From: Phellopilus nigrolimitatus
Lineage: Eukaryota > Basidiomycota > Agaricomycetes > Hymenochaetales > Hymenochaetaceae
Length of the DNA stretch: 10,850 bases
NCBI GenBank assembly: GCA_021029095.1
Contig: JAJOHG010000623.1
Coordinates: forward strand, 1-10,850
Reading direction: 5' to 3'
The notes under the pieces are model-generated. The model made no database searches and had not been told where the DNA came from. It saw only the letters and a list, made by a program, of their open reading frames with translations. Numbering within the stretch: the first letter of the stretch is position 1; every line of letters starts with the position of its first letter. Below are positions 1-8,810 of this stretch, piece by piece. The position numbers were made by a program, and so were the translations under genes.

Positions 1-130
1 TGTTGGGGCAGCAGTGCTGGCGCTCGTCGTGGAAGTTTGCGTTGAGCTCGACGTTTTTGTGGAAGTGGTGCCTGTGGAAGTGGTGCTTGTGGAAGGCGGA
101 GGCGAAGGAGCAGCAGTCCCTCCCGTAAGT
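1..130 (-). repeat. Ser/Thr/Pro-rich linker with 15-bp minisatellite
   Basis: The last visible chitinase exon turns into low-complexity coding sequence after ALTGGTAAPSPPP, rich in Ser and Thr. On the plus strand a 15-bp unit starting GTGGAAGTGGTGC is repeated at 59-73 and 74-88 with a partial copy from 89, encoding STSTT/STGTT-type repeats. Such linkers in fungal GH18 enzymes are usually O-glycosylated and join the catalytic domain to a chitin-binding module or a GPI anchor; the part that would decide lies outside the window. Confidence 0.6.
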
Positions 131-1628
131 GCATTTTTTGCCGCGACATCATATCTGTCGTTGGCTGCACAGTCAGGAGTCCAATTCAGCGATACAGAAC
201 ATGGGCGTAAGCGATATCAGCCTATCAGAGAGTCATACGCACCGTACGCCTGACTCGCATCCCACATCATTACGCGCCGCCGAAGCTCGAATACGTGGAC
301 TGCGTCGTCGCGAGAATGTTAGCGAGCGTCGCGGCGGACGTATCCCGAACCTGCGCGCTGCTCGCGGGCGCGCCAATGTAACGGAGGATGGATTTGGTGA
401 CGTGGTTTTCGCCCAATTATCCCAAGTCCCAAAATCCCAATCCTAAAAACACGCAAGTAGTATATGAGCATCTTCGATGGGAGAACAGATGGAACACATA
501 CGTTGGCGTCACTAAACGCTTGAAGACCGCAGTAGTTATTATCTATGCACACACAAGATATGAATAGCGTTCTAAAACGTCCAACGGAAAATTCAAGGGA
601 GGCTTACAAAACTGAACGTAGACGGCGTCGAAACCGACCGCGTTAATCACCGAACCCAGGCTCGCGTCGGGGAAGGGGCACTGCGGAGCGGCTGTGACAT
701 AATACTGCTTGCTCGCGCTCGACGCGTGCGAGCGCAAGCGCGTGACGAAGGCGGCGTAGCCGGTTGAGCTGCCCGCCCTCGATATCGAGATCCACGCTGG
801 AGAAAGTGAAACAGAAATAAATAACTATGAAGATGGGAGATGCGTCAGAATGACACACCCGTCGAGCACTGCACTGCCAAATGGACGCGTGTTGTTGGAG
901 CCACCAAGGAAAAGATTCCATATGGTGTCGGCGAACGTCTGCGCCTGCGAGTCGGAGGTAAAACCGACAGAGCCAGACGCCCCTCCGATGCTATATTCCG
1001 AGCGAGTCGATTCAGCAAGAATTCATTACTCACGCAGATGAGGGAAAATTCGGAAAGAAGGCGCACACCTGAGGGTGACGATTTTGCCCGCAGCCTGGCA
1101 CGTCTCAATATCGCTCGCCAGAGCCGAGCAGTCTGCAAGCTCTGTGCCGGGGAACGTCGCGTTGTCATTCGAATTGCAGATCTGTATGCAACGCCGAGTG
1201 TCAAACAATAAATTAAAATCCCTTTCGGGAAAGAGAAGAAGTTCCTGCTGACGTTCGCAAGGTCGATGGTTGGCAAACCACCTTCACCGAAGAAGGTAGT
1301 GAGGAAGGCAACGGGAAACGTGTTGGTGACGCTGTCTGAGGTGCAATAGTAGGACAGTGTCTTCTGGAAGTTAGCGACGTCACTGTGCGTCGCGCCATAC
1401 GAATTTTGGCCCCAGTATCTGCAGGCAATTAAATCAATATTTATTGCGTTTCCTTTTGGTATCCTATTGACTTACAGAACCACCTAAAATATAAAGGCAT
1501 CTTAACGAAAACAAAAGGCAAAACGAACCAATGGCGTGACCCACATTATCATTCCTCGACATGTCGAAGCCAACGACGGCATGAAGGAAGGAAAGGAAGA
1601 AAAAAGCGGCGAGGTGGACTGCTAGCAT
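1..1628 (-). pseudogene. Secreted class III GH18 chitinase, frame-disrupted, 3' end beyond window
   Basis: Encodes an extracellular endochitinase that would hydrolyse beta-1,4-linked N-acetylglucosamine in cell-wall chitin. Exons read on the minus strand as 1545-1628, 1476-1483, 1253-1418, 1069-1181, 859-990, 608-796, 502-542, 243-442 and 1-164, with GT..AG introns of 57-78 bp. Exon 1 starts with ATG at 1628 and gives a hydrophobic signal peptide (MLAVHLAAFFFLSFLHAVVG) followed by FDMSRNDN. Family landmarks follow in order: YWGQNSYGAT, the catalytic DGVDLDIE (DxxDxDxE) split by the 797-858 intron, [44 protein letters not shown] and MMWDASQAY, then a Ser/Thr/Pro-rich linker running off the window. 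The frame breaks near 771-774, 381, 355, 336 and 274-275, although no nonsense change or splice-site loss is seen. I read it as a recent pseudogene; sequencing error is the alternative, made less likely by intact RPL10 and WC-1 next door. Family assignment is firm, inactivity is not. Confidence 0.8.
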
Positions 1629-1752
1629 CGTTACGAATGTGAACGAGAGAATTCGGAAGTTATCACCAGTGAGCCGCCGTCGAAATTCTTCAAGTCCCGG
1701 GAATCAAGTGCAGCGCGGGCAGCTCTCCTCGCCGTTCGTTCTCTCATTTGCT

Positions 1753-1760
1753 CCTTTATA
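1753..1760 (-). promoter_or_regulatory. TATA box of the chitinase gene
   Basis: The minus strand reads TATAAAGG here, about 125 bp upstream of the proposed chitinase ATG at 1628. Position and sequence fit a fungal core promoter and support that start and exon 1. The site is predicted from sequence only. Confidence 0.5.
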
Positions 1761-2454
1761 TCCGGAATGCGCAGCCCATGTGTCCCTCATCAGCGAAGAG
1801 GAGTGCCCATGCGGGAGACAGCAGTGAGACAGCAGCGATAACAGCACAGGGAGTCGGAGCTTCCTGGACGGTCATTTGTGCTTGATTTCTCCGGGAGCTT
1901 GGGCACTAGAGGGGAACGTGACGTGGCGACTGAACGCGAGAGCATGACAAGAGAGCAGAACGCAGGATCAGAGCAGAGCGTATAGCGTCTGGGCCCACAA
2001 GAAGTTCCAGCATGCTGCCGTTCGTGATAACGAGCCTGCCGACTGTTGAGGACTGGATTGAACTCGGGGATACTTATGTAGTTTTCTTCTCGAGTTCGAT
2101 TCCACCTAGCAACTAGGTCCCGTATCAAGTTCGCCACGCGGATGCCATACATACATAAGGACTCGCCTCTGAACAACAAGCGTTCAGCGAGCCTTGACGT
2201 GTCAGGAGAAAACATGCGCTGGCAGTAGATTTGTGTGAAAGTTTATACCTTATTCCATATTGTTCCTGGACATACCGTGTTTCGTTTTTTATTCCAAGTT
2301 TGCTTGCCTTGGTAATACTAATAGACATGGATTACTCAGAGGTTATCGTGCTGACTGGTTCCGAGTCAACTCGGCACCGCCACCCAAACGGGGCGCCTTA
2401 ATAATCGTCTCACCGCTTGTCGCTCCTCTTGTCGCCACCTCCTGCATCAAACTC
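1761..2454. other. Divergent intergenic region between chitinase and RPL10
   Basis: No convincing gene is seen on either strand. The region must hold the upstream control sequence of the minus-strand chitinase and of the plus-strand RPL10. A bZIP-like ACGTGACGTGG stretch lies near 1916-1926. The last part before 2455 is pyrimidine-rich, with CTCC/CTTGTC runs, as is common for transcription start regions of fungal ribosomal protein genes. An open frame of about 140 codons on the minus strand (1790-2215) has random-looking composition, overlaps the chitinase TATA box and is not called. Confidence 0.45.
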
Positions 2455-2618
2455 GTGAGTGCCGTCTCTTTGCTTTTCTGCGGTCCTGGATGTTGCTAGA
2501 GAGCTGGTAATGCCATTCGAGGTGTTTGGAGGTCGTTTGGGTGGATAGGGAAACCGGGAGGGGGTGGATGAGGTCCACATGAGATGGATGGTGCTGACTG
2601 ATTTGCTTTGGTGCTTAG
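2455..2618 (+). other. Intron in the RPL10 5' leader
   Basis: A donor GTGAGT at 2455 and an acceptor CTTAG ending at 2618 enclose a purine-rich 164-bp segment with GCTGAC/CTGAC branch-like sequence near 2593-2600. The acceptor is 7 bp before the RPL10 ATG. Leader introns just before the start codon are common in fungal ribosomal protein genes. No convincing snoRNA C/D box pair is seen inside. Extent is inferred from splice signals only. Confidence 0.55.
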
Positions 2619-2625
2619 ATTCAAG

Positions 2626-3393
2626 ATGGGTCGTCGTCCTGCTCGCTGCTACCGCTACTGCAAGAACAAGCCTTTCCCCAAATCTCGGTACAACCGTGGT
2701 GTTCCCGACTCCAAGGTGCGCCGTCTCTGATTGTACTGATCGAGCAAAAAACCCAATTTCGCCTTGTTTCAGATCCGCATTTTCGACCTTGGCAGAAAGA
2801 AGGCATCGGTCGACGACTTCCCCTTCTGCTGTCATCTCGTGTCAGACGAGTATGAGCAGCTGAGCTCCGAGGCGCTCGAGGCGGCGCGCATTTGCGCGAA
2901 CAAGTACGTGACCAAGGTCGCGGGCAAGGATGCGTTCCACATGCGCGTGCGTGTGCACCCGTTCCACGTCATCCGCATCAACAAGATGTTGTCGTGCGCC
3001 GGCGCCGATCGGCTGCAGACGGGCATGCGTGGTGCATGGGGGAAGCCATACGGCACTGTCGCGCGCGTGAACATCGGACAGGTCATTCTCAGTATCCGCT
3101 GCAAGGATTCAAACGCGAAGGTCATCCAGGAGGCGCTCCGTCGTGCACGCTACAAGTTCCCTGGACGCCAGAAGATCATCGTCTCCAAGAAGTGGGGTTT
3201 TACCAATGTCGCGCGGGAAGACTACCCTAAGCTCAAGGAGGACAAACTGGTATTCCAGTACGTATCAAGTCCCCCCTACCTTTAGTAAGACGACTGTCTC
3301 TGACTCTGTGCGAACAGGGATGGCGCGTACGTGCAGTTCATCCGCCCGAGGGGCCCGCTCGAAGCCAACCTCCGCGCGCAGTTGAAGGCGTAG
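2626..3393 (+). CDS. RPL10: 60S ribosomal protein L10 (uL16)
   Basis: Structural protein of the cytosolic large ribosomal subunit; in yeast it joins late, in the cytoplasm, and completes the tRNA-binding P-site region. Exons are 2626-2715, 2773-3257 and 3318-3393, with GT..AG introns of 57 and 60 bp, giving 216 residues, close to the family length (221 in yeast). The protein begins [20 protein letters not shown] and ends [13 protein letters not shown]. The L10e signature spans residues 108-129 (ADR, then GMR, WGKP and AR in the expected spacing). Arg98 in FHVIRINKM corresponds to the position known from the human R98S leukaemia mutation. The frame is intact through all three exons, which argues that base quality here is good. 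It is divergent from the chitinase and in tandem with WC-1. Identification is certain; the start is fixed by N-terminal conservation. Confidence 0.97.
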
Positions 3394-4172
3394 AGATGTG
3401 TACGACCATTCGGTCTGTGATCTTCATTGTACTTATCTATGCTATACGATGACATGAAAACATGGTGTGCAGCACCTGTTTGTTATGTCCTCCGCGTGAT
3501 GCTTGACCTGACTGACTTCGATTGAACGAGCTTAAATAAGCATGCCTCTTTATTCACTACGCCGCCCGACAAGATGGGCGGCGGCTAGGGGAAACGGGGC
3601 AAAGATTGACTCTCCATCTTTCTTCCTCTCATTATTTATTTGTTGGCCGCATGCTAGTGATACGGTTGCTCCAAGACGATGGGACATTTCAGTTTACTGT
3701 ACTCTGTTTTCAATTCTCATATGTCATTTACGTGCAGCAAAAAAAAAAAAAAGAACTGGGATATGAATGACGGCATGTAGCATGCATGGAAGACGATGTC
3801 GTTGGCCCCTTGACAATTTGCACAAGAATGTACTAGTTTAGCACGCCGCCCTCACCGGCCTCCCCGGTCTCAGGAGCCTGGAGTTCGTCTGTCGTTCACC
3901 ACTATCATCTCCTCCTCGTCGTGCCGCTGCCGACACCGACGACCCCGAGATCCCCGCGACGGTGACGACAAAAAAGAATCCGACGACAACGAATAGGAAG
4001 TCAAGTCGAAGTCGAAGTTTACATCCTGAAAGCGTAACGACAGTGCCTGACTTTAGTCCGTATTTTGAGCAAGCGTCGGGAGGTTCGTCGCCAGCAACGT
4101 CGACGATAACGACGCCGACGCCGACGCCGACAGCATTTGCAGCGTCAAAAAAAGTTCCGAGGTTGAAACGTC
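3394..4172 (+). other. RPL10 3' flank and WC-1 promoter/leader
   Basis: No gene is supported here. The first part is RPL10 3' flank. A perfect 8-bp stem lies at 3560-3583 and an A-tract at about 3739-3752. Between a two-codon frame at 3834 (ATG TAC TAG) and 4173 there is no ATG, which supports 4173 as the WC-1 start and makes this stretch a plausible untranslated leader. It contains CGA/GACGCC simple repeats at about 4100-4130. A long ATG-less open frame on the minus strand (about 3829-4170) mirrors these repeats and I do not consider it a gene. Confidence 0.45.
3560..3583. repeat. GC-rich hairpin (8-bp perfect stem, 8-nt loop)
   Basis: CGCCGCCC at 3560-3567 pairs perfectly with GGGCGGCG at 3576-3583 around the loop GACAAGAT, about 170 bp after the RPL10 stop. 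It may be an RNA structure in a 3' flank or a GC-box-like promoter element for WC-1. Function is unknown. Confidence 0.5.
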
Positions 4173-7137
4173 ATGCCGTTCTCGACCTACCTCGACGATC
4201 CCGACCCGCCCGTCGCGCACGATCGCGGCTCGCAGTCGGCTCACCATCCGCACTCCGCAGAGACTGGCCCGCCCCACGGCGAGCATCATTATACCTATCA
4301 TGACTATCAGCAAGCGTATCAGCATTACACGTGGAACGACGGTGCCATGGGTCCGTCGACCGCGGCAATGCTGAAACCCTGCACTTCCGCCTCAGCGGCG
4401 ACAGGCTCAGACGGTTACTACATCTACCCGCATACTAAGCGTCCCCCGTCTAGCAGCGACGGCGCCCATGGGTACGCCAGCAAGCCGCCCGCTCCGGGCC
4501 CCCCGCCGTCGAGCGGGCTCTTCCAAATGCCCTCTTTCTTGATGGGCGGTTTCAGCGGGTCGCTCATGCCCGGCAGCGGCGCGGCCGCGCTCCCGGCTGC
4601 AATGATGTACGACTTCAACTCGGGCACAGGCTCGGCGTACGGTGCGGGACCGGGGAAGCCTTGGCGGACGACGTGCGTTCCCCATTTGTTTCCCTATTTG
4701 CTGCTGATGCCGACACGAGGCTTGTCATGACAGGAAATTGTATACGCTAGAGGAGACTCCCGAGCGAAACTCTTTTACCTCAACGCCACCACAAGCATCT
4801 ACTCACGAGAAGCAGGCGGCGTCGCCGTTCGGTTATATCCATGCGGATCCCCCGCAGGAGCAGCAGCTCAATGCCCCTGAAGCCCTTGCCTCCACCCAGC
4901 AGCCACAGCAGGACGGCATGGCTATGGATGAGTCTGCCAACGTTCATATGTCTACGGAGGAAGCCGCACAGATAGATGAGGCAGACGATCTGCCTGTCAT
5001 ACCTTCGCAGCCGCATCAACACCCGCTTTGCGAGCCCGCGCCTTCCGTGGGATTGCCCGTGTACTCGCAGTCCGGTTTTGACATGCTCGCCGTGCTCGGC
5101 CGCGTTGCGACGCGCGCGAACCCGTCCATCGCGCTTGGCCCCGTCGATCTCACCTGCGCGTTCGTCGTCTCCGATGTACGGTGCGCGGACGCGCCCATCG
5201 TCTACGTCTCTCGCACCTTCTGTGAGCTCACGGGCTATGCCGAGGGTGAGGTGCTCGGCCGCAACTGCCGCTTCCTGCAGGCTCCAGATGGGCTCGTTGT
5301 GCGCGGTGAGACTCGACGCTTTACGTCCCCCGAGGCGGTCGGCACGCTGCGCTACGCGCTCCAGGGGGACCGCGAGTGCCAGGTCAGCCTGGTCAACTAT
5401 CGCAAGGGTGGCCAGCCATTCGTGAACCGCGTGTCCATCGTGCCCGTCCCTGCTGAGGACGACGTCAGCAAGATCGCGTTCCACGTCGGCTTCCAGGTCG
5501 ATCTGAACGAGCAACCGGGACACGTCATGCAGCGTATAAAAGAAGGGAAGTTCTATTCGAATGGGCCGGCGGACGGATCGCCACTGAGCTCTATTCAAAA
5601 CCTGGCACCTGTGGAGCGCAGCGCGAAGGCGATGGGCAAGGCTCTCCGCACCATGCTTTCAGACGCGTCTTTCCAGTCAGCAATCGCCCTCACTACGTCG
5701 TCGAATGCGGCGCACCCTCTTGCCGCTTCTGCTTCTGCCGCTTTATCTTCCTCTGCTGCGGGTGCTTCGACTTCGCCAGCTTCAGCGCCAGCAAGCGGCA
5801 AGCCCGACGCGCGCGACGAACGACAGTGGTTGCACCTCCTCCTGCTCGAGCACGCTCCGGACTTCGTGCATGTCCTGTCGTTGAAAGGCCATTTCCTGTA
5901 TGTCTCGCCGAGCGTACGCCGCGTGTTAGGCTATGAGCCAGGCGAGCTTGTCGGGAAATGTATGAGCGACTTCTGCCACCCCAGCGACGCGGTTCCGCTT
6001 CTCCGTGAGCTCAAGGAAAGTAGCCTCGCGCCCGGGCAGGTCACATCCGTGGAAAATGCTCCCCCAACAACTGGTGAAAGCAGCGATTCACCATCTCACG
6101 CCTGCTATCACACAAAAACACCGGCGCAATCCCTGCAACCAGGTCAGCGCATCGTCAATCTGCTCTTCCGCATGCGCACAAAGGTTGGCACATACACTTG
6201 GATCGAGTGCCTCGGGCAGCTGCACGTCGAACCCGGAAAGGGCCGCAAGGCGATCGTGCTGAGCGGGCGTACATGCACGATGCCGAGTCTTCGCTGGGGT
6301 GCCATCGCGCGCTCCGGTGGACTTGTCGGCATCTCCCCTACTTTCGATGGAACGCTCGCGCAGGCAGAAGACAGCGAGTCGAAAGAAGATACAGATGCGG
6401 AGGCAGGCGGTAACGAGCGCGAGTTCTGGGCTATGTTGTGTGATGGCGGTCTGTTTCTCGTCGCCGGCGCGGGCGTGCGCGACGTCCTCGGTTGGGGGAC
6501 GGGAGAGATGATTGGGCGCTCGGTGCGCGAGTTTATCTGCGATGATGTACCAGGTTCGGCGTCGGCGGAGCAGGTGCTCGAAGCAATCGAGCGCGCCTCG
6601 GCGGGGACAGATAATATAGACACAGATGGGACACAATACCTGACGTGCCAGTTGAAAAATCGGGACGGGGAGGCAGTTTGGTTACAGGTCGTGCTTTACT
6701 GTTCTGCTGAGGGGGGTGTGGTGGCTACTTCAGGCTCTGGACGAATAATTTCTCAGTTCAAGCTGCTGTCCTCGTTCCCGAACTCAGCTTCATCGCCCAC
6801 TACCTCGGTGCCTTTTTCGTTCACTGCTTATTCTCCCCACAGCTATCCCTCCAGCGCCCCATTCACGCATCTTCATCCGCACCAGCACCAGCACGCCGAG
6901 TACATTCCGCCTCCCGCGCCCCCGATGCACAAGCCGCCAGCCGTGCCTGGCTGCATTTTGCGCCCGCCGCATTCAAACGTGTTTGCAGAGCTCGAGGCGA
7001 CCCGCGTATCATCGTGGCAGTACGAACTGCAGCAGCTCAAGTACGCAAATCGCAAACTGCGGGAGGAAGTTGACGCTCTCGAAACGCGCCAGCGCCTGCA
7101 GCAGTGTGGTGTACGACCTATGGACGAGCCTATGTAG
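4173..7137 (+). CDS. wc-1: White collar-1 type blue-light photoreceptor (LOV-PAS-PAS)
   Basis: Flavin-binding light sensor that, with WC-2, controls transcription in response to blue light in the nucleus. Exons are 4173-4672 and 4734-7137, joined across a 61-bp GT..AG intron, giving 967 residues. The LOV domain covers about residues 283-424, with GRNCRFLQ placing the photoactive cysteine at residue 345, then NYRKGGQPF and FQVDL. PAS-B covers about 530-690 (LEHAPDFVHVLS, VSPSVRRVLGYEPGELVG, TYTWIECLGQL). PAS-C covers about 730-840 (EFWAMLCDGGLF, VLGWGTGEMIGRS). Linkers are Gln-, Ala/Ser- and His/Pro-rich. The tail (about 916-957) is a charged coiled-coil-like segment (QQLKYANRKLREEVDALE). No C-terminal GATA zinc finger follows, as in other basidiomycete WC-1 proteins and unlike Neurospora; DNA binding is then expected from WC-2. 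The start is the first ATG after an ATG-free leader. Exon 2, at 2.4 kb, is unusually long for this locus. Confidence 0.93.
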
Positions 7138-7896
7138 AAGGTAGGTTGCTAAGAACCCTTCTCGCCAAATTGAGCGGACGATCTACTGTATTTACCAGGA
7201 TGGCGACCTTGTCCTCTTGGCCTTTGTTAGTTTCTCCTATCATATGACAACATAATCTCGTACTGCGCCCATAGCACTTTCTCGTGGGGTCGGCTAAAAT
7301 CAGCATAAACTACAAATGCTTGCACGATGCTCATGCCATTCTACAGTATATATCCCCTTTTATATTCTCGACTGTATTTTTATCTCGGAATACACATTCT
7401 TGCCCGGCAAAAGAGCCAATGTACTTTATTCCCTCTTCGTGTATATTCATTGTGATTCTTGAAGCCGTTGGTCCGTGCAATAATCACGCACTTTTTGTAA
7501 GCGCCTAACAGAGCGTTTCTGGACTTCGGTCGCGCTCTTATACAGTAAGAATGCAAAAAGCGATATGTTTCTGAACTTCGTTCGTTTTCGGTCTTTTATG
7601 TTTTTCTTTTGCAAGGTGATTTTACGGGTGCATATAAATAATTTAACAATAGTACGCATGCATGTATGCGAGCTTCAGCTGGCAAGTACGTAGACTCTAC
7701 CGGGTGAGACCGCAATCGAAGATTTATCAGCAAGGACTCTGTGACTACTCTCCGCACGTGACTAATACCTTTAGTAATACCGTCATGGACCGGTCCTTGC
7801 ACCACCACCACTCCTTGCACCACCCTATTTAATTTGACTCAACAACACTTTCCCCAGCTCAAATTAGTGCACAAAACTCTTCTTCTAGTTCAAATA
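7138..7896. other. WC-1 3' flank, AT-rich intergenic
   Basis: No gene is supported. The first few hundred bases are T-rich and likely hold the WC-1 3' untranslated region and polyadenylation signals. An imperfect 18-bp direct repeat (GTTTCTGGACTTCGGTCG and GTTTCTGAACTTCGTTCG) lies at 7515-7532 and 7567-7584. From about 7790 the sequence takes on transposon-like features described separately. Confidence 0.4.
7794..7823 (+). repeat. Tandem TCCTTGCACCAC and left arm of an 18-bp inverted repeat
   Basis: TCCTTGCACCAC occurs at 7794-7805 and again at 7812-7823. The 18-mer CACCACTCCTTGCACCAC at 7806-7823 has a perfect inverted copy at 8974-8991, 1.15 kb away. The arrangement suggests eroded ends of a DNA transposon of roughly 1.2 kb that now contains the MITE. 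No target duplication could be recognised, so the boundaries are uncertain. Confidence 0.45.
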
Positions 7897-7920
7897 CACT
7901 ACCAGAAAAAAACTCGGTGT
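7897..7920 (+). repeat. CACTA-like terminal sequence (single end)
   Basis: CACTACCAGAAAAAAACTC begins at 7897 and resembles the CACTA-plus-A-run termini of En/Spm (CACTA) elements. No matching TTTTCTGGTAGTG-type right end and no CACTA transposase is found to the right in the window. It is either a solo end of a decayed element or chance. Confidence 0.25.
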
Positions 7921-8343
7921 AAAATGGTCTACATTTAATGAAGTTATGGATGAAATGAGCGTGAGAATGTACTAGAACTGAGTGGTTCAAAATGGTTTTG
8001 GCCTTATGCGCTCATAAAACCCCCATTTATGCTCAAACAAAAATTGTAATTACTATTAATACAATATTATGAGTATTAATGCAAGATTTCAGATAAGATG
8101 GATAAGCATACAGTTGGTGGCGCTTTCTGCAAGTTTGACACATTACACATTTGTCACAGTTTTTATGTCACAGTCTTTCCGTCTCATTGCAGCTCAATTG
8201 CTCACTTCTGCCACACAATTCATACAAGTAGAATACACTGTATAACACTCATGATGGTAGTAGATACTAGAATATTTGAAGTCATGCTATGCCAAAAAAT
8301 TACTAAGATGTTTTCTAAATTATTACATATGAAAAGGTATATA

Positions 8344-8371
8344 CAGTTGATTATCTCATAACGAATAAGCT
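8344..8371 (+). repeat. MITE left terminal inverted repeat
   Basis: Begins CAGTTGATTATCTCATAACG directly after a TA dinucleotide. Its partner is at 8770-8797. Confidence 0.85.
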
Positions 8372-8769
8372 ACTAATGCATAAATCTATTAATGCATAGA
8401 AAATGGTGGGTCCCAACGTCGTGCCCGCGTTAATATGCACAAAATCTACTATTTAATATTGCATAAGACTTTGGCGGTTTATGCATAAATATATAGGTAG
8501 TTTTAGAAATTTTGGGATCCAATTTTTATGCAAATACATCCCACAATGCTATAGAACTGCTTACTTCGGACAATGTTCCAGGATTACGCTTTAAAAGGTG
8601 TAAGTTATGGATTTTCTAAGGTTCTGTCATGACATAATATGCCATATTCGGATAGTGCTGAGCTTAGTCACTCCCTATAACAAGAAATGTATTTTTAAAT
8701 CATTTTAAAATTATTTAAATATATGTACTACTGCATAATATCTGTTAATGCATAGGAAATCCTGGAACG

Positions 8770-8797
8770 AGCGTATGCATTATGAGATAATCAACTG
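8770..8797 (-). repeat. MITE right terminal inverted repeat
   Basis: On the minus strand it begins CAGTTGATTATCTCATAATG, directly before a TA dinucleotide. It differs from the left copy at three of the first 28 positions. Confidence 0.85.
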
Positions 8798-8810
8798 TAA
8801 AAACCTCTAA

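Larger units (their letters stand above)
8344..8797. mobile_element. Tc1/mariner-pogo-type MITE, 454 bp
   Basis: Both ends read inward as CAGTTGATTATCTCATAA (18 of 18 identical). The inverted similarity continues to about 28 bp with three mismatches. The element is flanked by TA at 8342-8343 and 8798-8799, the target duplication of the Tc1/mariner superfamily; ends starting CAG are typical of its pogo/Fot branch. The interior is AT-rich and has no coding capacity, so this is a non-autonomous element needing a transposase in trans. TAATGCATA occurs at 8374-8382, 8390-8398, 8746-8754 and, inverted, at 8774-8782, all near the ends. It sits in the AT-rich gap between the convergent WC-1 and right-edge genes. 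Superfamily assignment rests on TIR and TSD only. Confidence 0.85.

Noticed and set aside
2085..2110. GTTCGATTCC sequence resembling a tRNA B-box
   Set aside because: No pairing T-arm stem, no A-box at the right distance and no acceptor stem.
1790..2215. 141-codon open frame on the minus strand upstream of the chitinase
   Set aside because: Composition looks random, no family motif, and it overlaps the chitinase TATA box.
2455..2618. Possible C/D-box snoRNA in the RPL10 leader intron
   Set aside because: GGATGAG and CTGA are only about 30 nt apart and there is no terminal stem.
3829..4170. Long ATG-less open frame on the minus strand opposite the WC-1 leader, and the matching plus-strand frame from 3962
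   Set aside because: Both arise from CGA/GTC simple repeats; no start on the minus strand and no protein-like features.
4780..5598. Long minus-strand open frame opposite WC-1
   Set aside because: Shadow of the GC-rich LOV coding sequence on the other strand.
8098..8361. 87-codon plus-strand frame overlapping the MITE left end
   Set aside because: Random-like composition in AT-rich DNA and it runs into the MITE.
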